DNA of 14,949 nt. Origin: DATJPD01 sp036394195 (GTDB lineage Bacteria > Pseudomonadota > Alphaproteobacteria > CACIAM-22H2). The stretch lies in NCBI GenBank assembly GCA_036394195.1, contig DASWFO010000104.1, positions 1 through 14,949 of the forward strand, given 5' to 3'. Both the position numbers and the translations under genes were made by a program. Each line of letters starts with the position of its first letter. Position 1 is the stretch's first letter. Positions 6,118-12,716 of the stretch are shown piece after piece. The notes under the pieces are model-generated. The model did no database searches and was not told the DNA's origin. It saw nothing but the letters and a program-made list of their open reading frames with translations.

Positions 6118-7287
6118 ATGAAGCCGCTTCTGACCGGCGTGAAGATCGTCGATCTGACCACGGTCGTGCTGGGACCCTATGCGACCCAGTTTCTGGCCGA
6201 TCTCGGCGCCGAGGTGATCAAGATCGAGCCGCCCGAGGGCGAGATCTGCCGGAACATCGACAACGCGCGCCATCCCGGCATGGGCCCGCTCTATCTGAAC
6301 CTCAACCGCAACAAGAAAAGCATCGTCCTCGACCTGAAGAAGCCGGACGACCGCGAAGCCCTGCTGCGCCTGGCGGACACCGCCGACGCCGTGGTGCACA
6401 ACATCCGGCCCTCGACCATTGCCCGCCTGAAGCTCGGCTATGAGGTGTTCCAGGCGCGCAATCCGCGGCTCGTCTACTGCGCCGCCACCGGGTTCGGGGG
6501 CGACGGGCCTTATGGCGACCTGCCTGCCTATGACGATGTGGTGCAGGCCGCCTCGGGGATCGCCGCCCTTAATCACGTGAACGGCGAGCCGCGCTACATG
6601 CCGACGATCGTCGCCGACAAGGTCACCGGCCTGTTCACCGCGAACGCGGTGCTCGCGGCGCTGATGCATCGCGACCGCACGGGCAAAGGCCAGGCGGTCG
6701 AGGTGCCGATGCTGGAATGCCTGGTGTCGTTCGTGATGGCCGAACATCTGAGCGGCGCCACGTTCGAGCCGCCGCTGGCGCCGCCCGGCTATGTGCGGAT
6801 GCTGGCGCGCAAGCCCTTCCGCGCCCGGGATGGCTATGTCGCGATTCTCCCCTACATGACCGACCATTGGGTCCGCTTCCTGAAGCATATCGGCCGCGAC
6901 GACCTGGCCCAAAGCGAGACCGTTCTGGATTCGCAAAAGCGCAGCCTGGCGGTCGACAGCCTCTACGCGGAGGTGGCGAAGGCGACGCCCACCAAAACGC
7001 GCGCCGAATGGTTCGAGGAGCTGAAGGCGCTGGGCATCCCGTGCATGCCGGTGAACCGCCTGGACGAGTTGTCCGAGAATGAGCACCTGCGCGCGGTCGG
7101 GATGTTCGAGGGCTTCGATCATCCGACCGAAGGGCGGCTGCGCGGCATCAAATTTCCGGTGCGCTTTTCGGGCGTCGAGGACCGGCCCGACCGCCCGGCG
7201 CCGAGCTTGGGGCAGGATAACGAAGAGCTGCTCGGCGGAAGGATCACCCCCCACCCTACCCTCCCCCGCAAGGGGGGAGGGATTTAA
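6118..7287 (+). CDS. CaiB/BaiF family (family III) CoA-transferase (389 aa)
   Basis: Transfers CoA between an acyl-CoA and a free carboxylic acid through an enzyme-bound aspartyl mixed anhydride. The N-terminus is typical: LTGVKIVDLTTVVLGPYATQFLADLGAEVIKIEPPEG, followed by NRNKKSIVLDLKKP at 63-76. The catalytic Asp is best placed at Asp167 in VADKVTGLFTANAVLAALMHR, aligned with Asp169 of formyl-CoA transferase. GKGQAVEVPMLE at 189-200 is also conserved. The ATG at 6118 is the only supported start, though it lacks a clear ribosome-binding site. The last residues, ITPHPTLPRKGGGI, are encoded by the dispersed repeat at 7245-7351, which also supplies the TAA stop, so the native C-terminus probably ended near LLGG. 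The acyl-CoA dehydrogenase follows after 74 bases, which suggests activation then dehydrogenation of the same acid. The acid is unknown. Confidence 0.93.
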   Translation: MKPLLTGVKIVDLTTVVLGPYATQFLADLGAEVIKIEPPEGEICRNIDNARHPGMGPLYLNLNRNKKSIVLDLKKPDDREALLRLADTADAVVHNIRPSTIARLKLGYEVFQARNPRLVYCAATGFGGDGPYGDLPAYDDVVQAASGIAALNHVNGEPRYMPTIVADKVTGLFTANAVLAALMHRDRTGKGQAVEVPMLECLVSFVMAEHLSGATFEPPLAPPGYVRMLARKPFRARDGYVAILPYMTDHWVRFLKHIGRDDLAQSETVLDSQKRSLAVDSLYAEVAKATPTKTRAEWFEELKALGIPCMPVNRLDELSENEHLRAVGMFEGFDHPTEGRLRGIKFPVRFSGVEDRPDRPAPSLGQDNEELLGGRITPHPTLPRKGGGI

Positions 7288-7351
7288 GATCGAGATGCGA
7301 TCTCTCTCTTGTCCCCTCCCCCTCGATGGGGGAGGGTTAGGGTGGGGGTGG
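7245..7351. repeat. C/G-rich double-hairpin repeat, copy B, overlapping the CoA-transferase 3' end
   Basis: Left part CACCCTACCCTCCCCCGCAA... ends GGGGGGAGGG at 7281; right part CCCCTCCCCCTCGATGGGGG... ends TTAGGGTGGGGGTGG at 7351. The two parts are inverted copies around a 31-base spacer, and each can also fold on itself. It is more diverged from copies A and C than they are from each other. It spans the last 12 or so codons and stop of the CoA-transferase and the whole gap up to the acyl-CoA dehydrogenase start. The purine-rich right end may stand in for a ribosome-binding site for that gene. Confidence 0.85.
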
Positions 7352-7361
7352 TAAACGTCTC

Positions 7362-8528
7362 ATGGATTTCAGCCTCACCGCCGAGCAGGAGCAGATCCGC
7401 GACGGAGTTCGCAAGCTGTGCGCGGGATTCGACGACGCGTATTGGCTCGAGACCGATCGGGCGGCGAAGTTTCCGGAAAAATTCTATGCCGCCATGGCGG
7501 CCGGCGGGTGGCTCGGGATCGCCATGCCGGAGGCGTATGGCGGCGCCGGCCTCGGCATCACCGAGGCGGCGTTGATGATGCAGACCGTCGCGGCATCGGG
7601 GGCGGCCATGACCGGGTGCTCGTCCGTCCACATGAACATCTTCGGGCTCAACCCGGTGGTCGTGTTCGGAACCGACGAGCAGAAGCGCCGGATGCTGCCG
7701 CCCTTGATCCAGGGCCGGGAGAAGGCATGCTTCGCGGTGACCGAGCCCGATGCCGGGCTCAACACCACCGAGATCGCCACGCGCGCCGAGCGGCGCGGCG
7801 ACGCTTACGTTGTCAGCGGGCGCAAGATCTGGATCTCGACCGCGCAGGTCGCGCACAAGGTGCTGCTGCTGGCGCGCACGACGCCCCTCGACCAGGTCAA
7901 ACGCAAGACCGACGGCCTCACCCTCTTCTACACCGATCTCGACCGCACCCACGCCGAGGTGCGTGAGATCCCGAAGATGGGCCGCCACGCCGTCGATTCG
8001 AACCTGATCTTCCTCGACGGCATGACCGTTCCGGTCCACGACCGCATCGGGCCCGAGGGCGACGGGTTCCGCACCCTCCTGCATGGGCTCAACCCCGAGC
8101 GCATCCTGGTCGCCGCCGAGGCGGTGGGCATCGGGCGTGCGGCCCTGACCAAGGCGGCGCACTACGCCAAAGAGCGGGTGGTGTTCGGCCGGCCGATCGG
8201 CCAGAATCAGGCCATCCAACACCCGCTCGCCCGCTGCTGGGCCACCCTCGAGGCCGCCGACCTGATGACGTTCAAGGCGGCGTCGCTCTACGATCAGGGC
8301 AAGGAGTGCGGCGCCGAAGCGAACGCCGCCAAGTATCTGGCCGGCGAAGCCGGCTTCGAGGCGTGCGAGCAGGCGGTGCTCACCCTGGGCGGCATGGGCT
8401 ATGCCGAGGAATATCACGTCGAGCGCTACCTGCGCGAAAGCTGGATCCCGCGCATCGCCCCGGTGACGCCGCACCTGATCCTGAATTTCATCGCCGAACG
8501 CGTGCTGGGCCTGCCGAAATCGTACTGA
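7362..8528 (+). CDS. Acyl-CoA dehydrogenase family protein (388 aa)
   Basis: FAD-dependent alpha,beta-dehydrogenation of an acyl-CoA, with electrons to electron-transfer flavoprotein. Domains in order: N-terminal helices (MDFSLTAEQEQIRDGVRKL), the MPEAYGGAGLG segment at 55-64, the FAD/substrate strand region CFAVTEPDAGLNTTEI at 123-138 with RKIWISTA at 154-161, and the C-terminal helical domain with RVVFGRPIGQNQAIQHPLA and TLGGMGYAEEYHVERYLRESW. The YEGT catalytic Glu of medium-chain enzymes is absent: after RESW the sequence is IPRIAPVTPHLI. Instead Glu246 in GLNPERILVAAEAVG lies where isovaleryl-CoA and long-chain dehydrogenases hold their base (LDLERLVLA), so it is the probable catalytic residue. 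It ends LGLPKSY, usual for this subgroup. It lies 74 bases after the CoA-transferase, probably in the same operon. Chain length and substrate are not known. Confidence 0.93.
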   Translation: MDFSLTAEQEQIRDGVRKLCAGFDDAYWLETDRAAKFPEKFYAAMAAGGWLGIAMPEAYGGAGLGITEAALMMQTVAASGAAMTGCSSVHMNIFGLNPVVVFGTDEQKRRMLPPLIQGREKACFAVTEPDAGLNTTEIATRAERRGDAYVVSGRKIWISTAQVAHKVLLLARTTPLDQVKRKTDGLTLFYTDLDRTHAEVREIPKMGRHAVDSNLIFLDGMTVPVHDRIGPEGDGFRTLLHGLNPERILVAAEAVGIGRAALTKAAHYAKERVVFGRPIGQNQAIQHPLARCWATLEAADLMTFKAASLYDQGKECGAEANAAKYLAGEAGFEACEQAVLTLGGMGYAEEYHVERYLRESWIPRIAPVTPHLILNFIAERVLGLPKSY

Positions 8529-8547
8529 GCGGCGCAGTTCCCTGCCG

Positions 8548-8705
8548 CGTCATTCCCGCGTAAAGCGGGAATCCAGAGTCTGTTTCACCACGGAGACACG
8601 GAGATCACGGAGAAGAGGAAGAGACGACACTCTCCTCATCCCTCTGTGCTCTCCGTGCCTCCGTGGTTGAATTCTCTCTGGATGCCCGCTTTCGCGCGCA
8701 GGACG
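8548..8705. repeat. Nested palindromic (MITE-like) element with CGTCATT ends
   Basis: The outer arms are imperfect inverted copies: CGTCATTCCCGCGTAAAGCG followed by GGAATCCAGAG on the left (8548-8578), and CTCTGGATGCCCGC with TTTCGCGCGCAGGACG on the right (to 8705). The left arm itself folds (ATTCCCGC with GCGGGAAT, loop GTAAA). Inside lies a second inverted pair: TTCACCACGGAGACACGGAG at 8584-8603 and CTCCGTGCCTCCGTGGTTGA at 8651-8670, also with tandem CACGGAG units. No open frame of transposase type is present. It starts 20 bases after the acyl-CoA dehydrogenase stop and may form the end of that transcript. The remaining gap to 8910 shows no gene. Confidence 0.75.
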
Positions 8706-8910
8706 AGGTATAGGTGAAGCCCTCGACCCGCACGCGTGCGGCGCAAATTCATCGACGGCTATGAACTACTTCACACGTCGGCCGCGCGGTCTGGGCTAAA
8801 CCTCTCACTGTCGGGGGCGGACGGAGTCGGCGGCGCCAACGCGTGGTTGCCTTCGCTGATCAGAATAGACGTTGGCATCGCCCGACCAACCCAGGCGAGG
8901 GGACAGCCAC

Positions 8911-9126
8911 ATGCCACGACCCGAATTCGGAATGCGTCACGAGCAGGCGGAGATCGCCTCGCGGCTGTACAATCGAGCCGAGCTCGAGCTCGGTCTCTCG
9001 AACCCGGAGAGGGTCGAGCTGCAACGGCTCGCCTCCAGCCTCGAAGCCGAACGCGGCCGGAGCCTTCTCAGCCGGCTCGCGGCCGGGCTCGACTGGTTCT
9101 TCAAGCGCGGCGGCCAAGGGGCGTAG
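8911..9126 (+). CDS. Small hypothetical helical protein (71 aa)
   Basis: An open frame reading MPRPEFGMRHEQAEIASRLYNRAELELGLSNPERVELQRLASSLEAERGRSLLSRLAAGLDWFFKRGGQGA. GAGGGG lies about 10 bases before the ATG. The composition is charged and helix-favouring, with heptad-like Leu/Ala spacing between residues 15 and 55 and a hydrophobic/basic tail (LAAGLDWFFKR). No known domain was recognised. It is flanked on both sides by repeat elements and does not belong to an obvious operon. Base use at third positions is GC-rich as in true genes here. It may be real, but a chance frame in a repeat-rich stretch cannot be excluded. Confidence 0.45.
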   Translation: MPRPEFGMRHEQAEIASRLYNRAELELGLSNPERVELQRLASSLEAERGRSLLSRLAAGLDWFFKRGGQGA

Positions 9127-9134
9127 AAGAACGA

Positions 9135-9177
9135 TTTCACCGCGGAGGGCGCAAAGAAGCGCCGAGGACGCGGAGAT
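9135..9177. repeat. Partial copy of the CACGGAG-type repeat
   Basis: TTTCACCGCGGAGGGCGCAA, then GCGCCGAGGACGCGGAGAT. This resembles the left inner arm of the nested element at 8584-8610 (TTCACCACGGAG...), with the units reading CGCGGAG instead of CACGGAG. No inverted partner is seen nearby, so it looks like a solo arm. Confidence 0.5.
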
Positions 9178-9190
9178 CTACAGCCTCGTC

Positions 9191-9348
9191 CGTCATTGCG
9201 ATCTCCCGTATGGGAGCGAAGCAATCCAGCGGCTCGACGACTGGATCGCTTCGTCGCGGAGCCTGTCCTCGGGCCCGCCGGAGCCTGTCCTCCGGCCCGC
9301 CTTCGGCGGGACCGGTGGGGCGGGACCCGGGGGCTCCTCGCGATGACG
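9191..9348. repeat. CGTCATTGCG...AATCCAG palindromic element with internal insertion
   Basis: The left arm is CGTCATTGCGATCTCCCGTA with TGGGAGCGAAGCAATCCAG (9191-9229), itself containing a CTCCC-GTAT-GGGAG hairpin. The right arm starts CTGGATCGCTTCGTCGCGGA at 9241 and resumes as CTCCTCGCGATGACG ending at 9348, so it is interrupted. The interruption holds a 22-base unit repeated twice in tandem with one mismatch (9258-9279 and 9280-9301, GGAGCCTGTCCTC...) and a CCCGCC-TTC-GGCGGG hairpin. The element belongs to the same family as the one at 14028-14107. It lies 19 bases beyond the stop of the convergent minus-strand gene at 9368 and may mark or stabilise the transcript's 3' end. Confidence 0.78.
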
Positions 9349-9367
9349 GTAAATCTGACCGAAGGCT

Positions 9368-10231
9368 CTAGCCGACGACGAGAGCGCCGTGCTGGCTTTG
9401 GCCTTCGGTCATGCCGCGCGCCTTCATCCAGTCATAGGCGCGGTTGAACAGGGTCGGATCGTAATAGTCGACGTACTTGTAACGCACGAACGCGCGCAAG
9501 AGCTCGGTGGGCTTCAAGGCCCCCTTTGCATGCGCCGTCACGTGGTGCGCGTATTTGTAGAAATCCGTGTTGATCATGTCGACGGCGACGTTCTCGGCGT
9601 CGTAGTAGGCCTTGCGCTGCTCGGGCGTCAGCTCGGGTGCCACGACCTCGCCGCCGCGATAGAACGACGCCGCGACGACGTGCGCGCCTTCCTTGAGGCC
9701 GAGACTGATGAACGGCTCCATCACCGTCACGGCGCGGAACTTGCCGCTCTTCAGCCCGGCATAGCGCGTCTGCGGCAACCCGCCCTGCACGATCTTCACG
9801 TGCTCGGCACCGACGGCGCTCTCCAGCATCTGGATCGTCGTGTAGTGCGAGCCGGTCAGCTCCTGCACCACCACCGGCACGTCGGCCATGTCGCGCGGTG
9901 TCTGCAGCCCGTCTTCGAAGGAGAGGATCGCCTGGGCGGCCACGGCAGCACGCAGCGCCGCGATGTTGCCGCCGCGCTGGCCACGCTCGAGCCGGTCGAT
10001 GCTCGCCCATTCGCAGACGTTGTAGCTGTCGGCCGAGCCGCACTCGAACAGGTTTTCCTTGAGGCGCGCCAGGATCGGCTTCTCGGCGCTGTCGCGCTCG
10101 CGGTCGTCATAGGTCGCGGAGAACGCGACGTCGAGCCCGGCCTTGGTGAACAGGCCTTCTTCGATGCCGACGATGACCGGCAGGTCGAAGACCGGATTAT
10201 TGGGCGCGATTTTGACGACGGTGTTGGGCAT
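9368..10231 (-). CDS. Leaderless protein of NMT1/SsuA-like substrate-binding fold (287 aa)
   Basis: The start of the protein, VVKIAPNNPVFDLPVIVGIEEGLFTKAGLDVAF, is the usual first lobe of nitrate/sulfonate/taurine/thiamin-precursor binding proteins. Other fold signals are DVPVVVQELTGSHYTTIQML and GKFRAVTVMEPFISLGLKEG. There is no signal peptide: the ATG at 10231 is preceded by GAGGA, and an in-frame TAG at 10241-10243 blocks any upstream extension. The protein should therefore stay in the cytoplasm unless the assembly has a frameshift. It is the last gene of the operon with the two cytochromes and the TPP enzyme, 70 bases after the second cytochrome gene. Possible roles are an enzyme on this fold (as in the 4,5-dihydroxyphthalate decarboxylase group), a cytoplasmic sensor, or a decayed partner of the divergent importer. 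The THI5 Cys-rich motif is absent. Confidence 0.75.
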   Translation of the reverse strand: MPNTVVKIAPNNPVFDLPVIVGIEEGLFTKAGLDVAFSATYDDRERDSAEKPILARLKENLFECGSADSYNVCEWASIDRLERGQRGGNIAALRAAVAAQAILSFEDGLQTPRDMADVPVVVQELTGSHYTTIQMLESAVGAEHVKIVQGGLPQTRYAGLKSGKFRAVTVMEPFISLGLKEGAHVVAASFYRGGEVVAPELTPEQRKAYYDAENVAVDMINTDFYKYAHHVTAHAKGALKPTELLRAFVRYKYVDYYDPTLFNRAYDWMKARGMTEGQSQHGALVVG

Positions 10232-10301
10232 GGATCCTCGCTATAAAACTCTGCCTCGAATATAGGCGCTTTGCCGGACCGTATCCAGCGGGTGGAGACC
10301 G

Positions 10302-10625
10302 TCATTTCCCGCCGGTGCGCACATAGGCCCACAGGTCGGCCACATCCTCGTCGCTGAGCTTCTCGCGCCACGGCGGCATGGCTTGGCCCTTGCCGTTCAG
10401 GACGGAGGTCCGGAACCTCTCGAACTGGTCGGGCGGGAAGCGGCGCAGGTCGAACACCACGCCGCCGGGATTGACCATGTCGCGGCCATGGCACGCGGCG
10501 CAGGTCTCTGCGTATATGTCGCGCCCCTGGTCTTCGTTGGCCGCGCGGGCCGACGTGCCCATGAAGGCTGCGGCGCACGACATCGCGATGAGGACAGCTC
10601 GACAGCGAGAGAAGCGCATCAGCAT
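10302..10625 (-). CDS. Monohaem c-type cytochrome, periplasmic (107 aa)
   Basis: A small class I type cytochrome c for electron transfer in the periplasm. The signal peptide runs MLMRFSRCRAVLIAMSCAAAFMGTSARA with cleavage near residue 28. The haem-binding motif is CAACH at 42-46. The likely distal ligand is Met83 in GKGQAMPPWREKLSDEDVADLWAYVRT, the standard C-terminal half of these proteins. Two start codons two positions apart (10625 and 10619) are equally possible; the ribosome-binding site is weak. It lies between the TPP enzyme (148 bases upstream, with a repeat in the gap) and the leaderless binding-fold protein (70 bases downstream). Its place in the operon suggests it accepts electrons from, or passes them on for, the exported TPP enzyme. 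That role is inferred, not shown by the sequence. Confidence 0.9.
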   Translation of the reverse strand: MLMRFSRCRAVLIAMSCAAAFMGTSARAANEDQGRDIYAETCAACHGRDMVNPGGVVFDLRRFPPDQFERFRTSVLNGKGQAMPPWREKLSDEDVADLWAYVRTGGK

Positions 10626-10647
10626 CCGATGTCGGAGCTTTGTATCT

Positions 10648-10750
10648 CACCCCCACCCCACCCTCCCCCCTCAAGGGGGAGGGAGTATGAGGCAGCGGCT
10701 CGTCTTTTGGTGTTCCCTCCCCCCTTGCGGGGGAGGGTTAGGGTGGGGGG
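10648..10750. repeat. C/G-rich double-hairpin repeat, copy C, inside the TPP-enzyme operon
   Basis: The left part starts CACCCCCACCCCACCCTCCC and ends AGGGGGAGGG near 10684; the right part runs from CCCTCCCCCCTTGCGGGGGA at 10715 to GGGTGGGGGG at 10750. The two are inverted copies around a spacer of about 30 bases, and each folds on itself. The core blocks are almost identical to copy A at 2085-2154. It fills most of the 148-base gap between the TPP enzyme stop (10774) and the cytochrome start (10625), so a transcript crossing it would carry a strong structure. Confidence 0.85.
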
Positions 10751-10773
10751 TTCACACATCGGCAATGCGGCGC

Positions 10774-12696
10774 TCACACCTTCTTCTGGCGCAGCGAGGC
10801 GACGCGGATGGGCGGCGTCCATGGCCGATCCACCCAGCCGACGCCGCGGCGGGCCACCTGAACGTCGAGCAGATACGGCTTGCCCGCCACCGTCGCGGCG
10901 CGGGCGCGGCCCAGCGCCGCCTGGAGCTGCGCCGGGGTCTCGACCACCTCGGCCTCGACGCCGAACCCCTTGGCGATCGACGCCATGTTCATGTCCGGGT
11001 TGCCGAGATAGTCGTGCACGAACTGGCCGGTCTCCATCATGCGGCCGCCCGGCACGTTCGCGACGACGCGGCTGTGCGGCCCGCCATACGCATGATTGTT
11101 GTAGACGACGACGATCACCGGCAGCTCGAGCCGCGCCATGGTCCACAGCGCGGTCGGCCCGAAGATGAACGAGCCGTCGCCGACCAGGCAGATCACCTGC
11201 TGATTGGGACGCGCCAGCTTGACGCCGGCCGCGGTGCCGACGCCGGATCCCAGATGCGAGCCGTAATAGTAGAACAGCTCGCGCCCGCCGAGCGGATTGA
11301 AATCGAAGCTGTGCACGCCGACCGCGCCGGCTTCGTGCACGACGATCGCGTCCGGATCGGAAAAGCGCGCCACCTCGTAGGTGACTCGGTCGGCGATCAG
11401 CGGCGCATTGTCCCATTCCGGCGACTTGACGATATCGGCGCGCAGAAGCCGCGCGTTGTCGGTAAACTGCCGGATCTCGACCGCACGCTCCGCCGCCTTC
11501 TGCTTCAACGCCGGCGTCATCAGGCCGTCGACCGCGGCCTGCAGGTCGTCCAGGCCGTAGGCCACGTCGGCGACCAGCGGCACCTCGGTGTTCATCACCT
11601 TGCCGATGCTCTCGAAGTCGATCCGCATATCGATGAATTTCGGGCCGCGCGGCACGATCGGCGCCGGGCTGTTGTGCTGCAGCTTGTTGCCGATGTTGAT
11701 GACGACGTCGACGTTCTTAGGATAGGTGAGCGAGGCCAGCGTGCTCGCCGGCACGTTGCCGACGAACAGCGGATGCGTCTCCGGGAAGTTCGCGTAGAGC
11801 TGGCGCGCCTGGGTGACGGCCATGCCCAGAGTCTCGGCCAGCTTCACGGCCTTGGTGACCGCCTTGGTGCGATAGACCTCGTCGCCGACGATGAGCAGCG
11901 GCATCCGGGCCTCGACCAGGAGCTTGGCCGCGCGCTCCACCTCGACCGGATTGGGCCGCACGCGCATGCGCGGGTCGACCTGGTCCTGCGCGATGATCTC
12001 GGTGCGCGCGCGCTCGTCGTTGAAATCCGAATGCCAGGAGATGTAGGCCGGACCGAAGGGCGGCGTCCACGCCGCCTTGAAGGCGCGGCGCACCGTCTCG
12101 GGGATCATGTCAGGACGCCGGGCGAGCCAGGTGTACTTGGTGATCGGCTGCACCATCTGTTCCTGGTTCGGGACTTCCTCGAAGCCGTCGCGGCCGGCGC
12201 GGCGCGACTGGTCGGTTCGGTAGCTGTAAAAGACGAGCGGCGTCTGCTCCTTGAAGGCGTTGAACATCTGGCCGACGGCGTTCGCCATGCCGACCACGCC
12301 GGCCTGCATCACGATCGCCGGCTCGCCCGACGCCTTCACGTAGCCCGCCGCCATGGCGGCACCCGGGCCTTCGTGCGGCGTCAGCACGTATTTGAGCTGC
12401 GGCCGGTCGACCAGCGCCTCGTAGAACTGCGCATCCTCGCTCGCCGAGTTGCCGAACACGTATTTGACGCCCGAGGCGATGAGCTGCTCGGCAAAACAGG
12501 CGCCGCCGGGCCCCTGGAACGGCTTGACGGCGGCCGCGGCGGCGCCGGGTGCGGCGTCCTCCGCCGCCACCGCGCTCACCGAGCTCAGCACGGATTTGGC
12601 GGCGGCGAGGGTCAGGCCGGTCTTGGTCAGGCCGTTGACGAAGCTGCGCCGCGACATCGAGGTCGACGACAGATAACGGGACACCAGTTTGCGCAT
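10774..12696 (-). CDS. Tat-exported TPP-dependent enzyme, benzoylformate decarboxylase/acetolactate synthase-like (640 aa)
   Basis: Thiamine-diphosphate enzyme of the PYR-middle-PP domain type that decarboxylates or ligates 2-oxo acids. Residues 1-45 form a twin-arginine signal: MSRRSFVNG with RR at 16-17, a moderate hydrophobic stretch, and cleavage near SAVA-AEDA. The PYR domain (about 63-230) has the cofactor-activating Glu109 in LTPHEGPGAAMAAGYV. The middle domain (about 250-395) includes MPLLIVGDEVYRT and DVVINIGNKLQ. The PP domain (about 430-620) carries the TPP/Mg motif GDGSF at 506-510 through NN at 533-534. GPTALWTMARLELPVIVVVYNNHAYG strongly recalls benzoylformate decarboxylase. The His70 of that enzyme (in NLHSAAG) is replaced by Gln in VMQAGVVG, so the reaction may differ. 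The extra length over cytoplasmic relatives is the signal. An AGGGGGAA site precedes the ATG. The gene starts 20 bases after the upstream cytochrome gene. Export as folded holoenzyme fits the Tat route; substrate unknown. Confidence 0.9.
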   Translation of the reverse strand: MRKLVSRYLSSTSMSRRSFVNGLTKTGLTLAAAKSVLSSVSAVAAEDAAPGAAAAAVKPFQGPGGACFAEQLIASGVKYVFGNSASEDAQFYEALVDRPQLKYVLTPHEGPGAAMAAGYVKASGEPAIVMQAGVVGMANAVGQMFNAFKEQTPLVFYSYRTDQSRRAGRDGFEEVPNQEQMVQPITKYTWLARRPDMIPETVRRAFKAAWTPPFGPAYISWHSDFNDERARTEIIAQDQVDPRMRVRPNPVEVERAAKLLVEARMPLLIVGDEVYRTKAVTKAVKLAETLGMAVTQARQLYANFPETHPLFVGNVPASTLASLTYPKNVDVVINIGNKLQHNSPAPIVPRGPKFIDMRIDFESIGKVMNTEVPLVADVAYGLDDLQAAVDGLMTPALKQKAAERAVEIRQFTDNARLLRADIVKSPEWDNAPLIADRVTYEVARFSDPDAIVVHEAGAVGVHSFDFNPLGGRELFYYYGSHLGSGVGTAAGVKLARPNQQVICLVGDGSFIFGPTALWTMARLELPVIVVVYNNHAYGGPHSRVVANVPGGRMMETGQFVHDYLGNPDMNMASIAKGFGVEAEVVETPAQLQAALGRARAATVAGKPYLLDVQVARRGVGWVDRPWTPPIRVASLRQKKV

Positions 12697-12716
12697 CTAA
12701 GGCTTCCCCCTGACAT

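Noticed and set aside
5936..6121. A 61-residue open frame between the cupin and CoA-transferase genes
   Set aside because: It crosses two perfect hairpins, has no ribosome-binding site and shows no protein-like pattern.
8552..8572. A Neisseria dRS3-like repeat (ATTCCC-N-GGGAAT)
   Set aside because: The ends match, but the spacer is 9 bases instead of 8 and it is part of a larger different palindrome, so relation to dRS3 is not supported.
8584..8670. CRISPR array, suggested by repeated CACGGAG units
   Set aside because: The units are short, adjacent and part of an inverted repeat; there are no regular spacers and no cas genes.
9368..10231. A THI5-type thiamin pyrimidine synthase, suggested by fold and the neighbouring TPP enzyme
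   Set aside because: The Cys-rich CCCFC motif of THI5 is absent; the only Cys nearby are in FECGSADSYNVCEW. Kept as a generic leaderless binding-fold protein.
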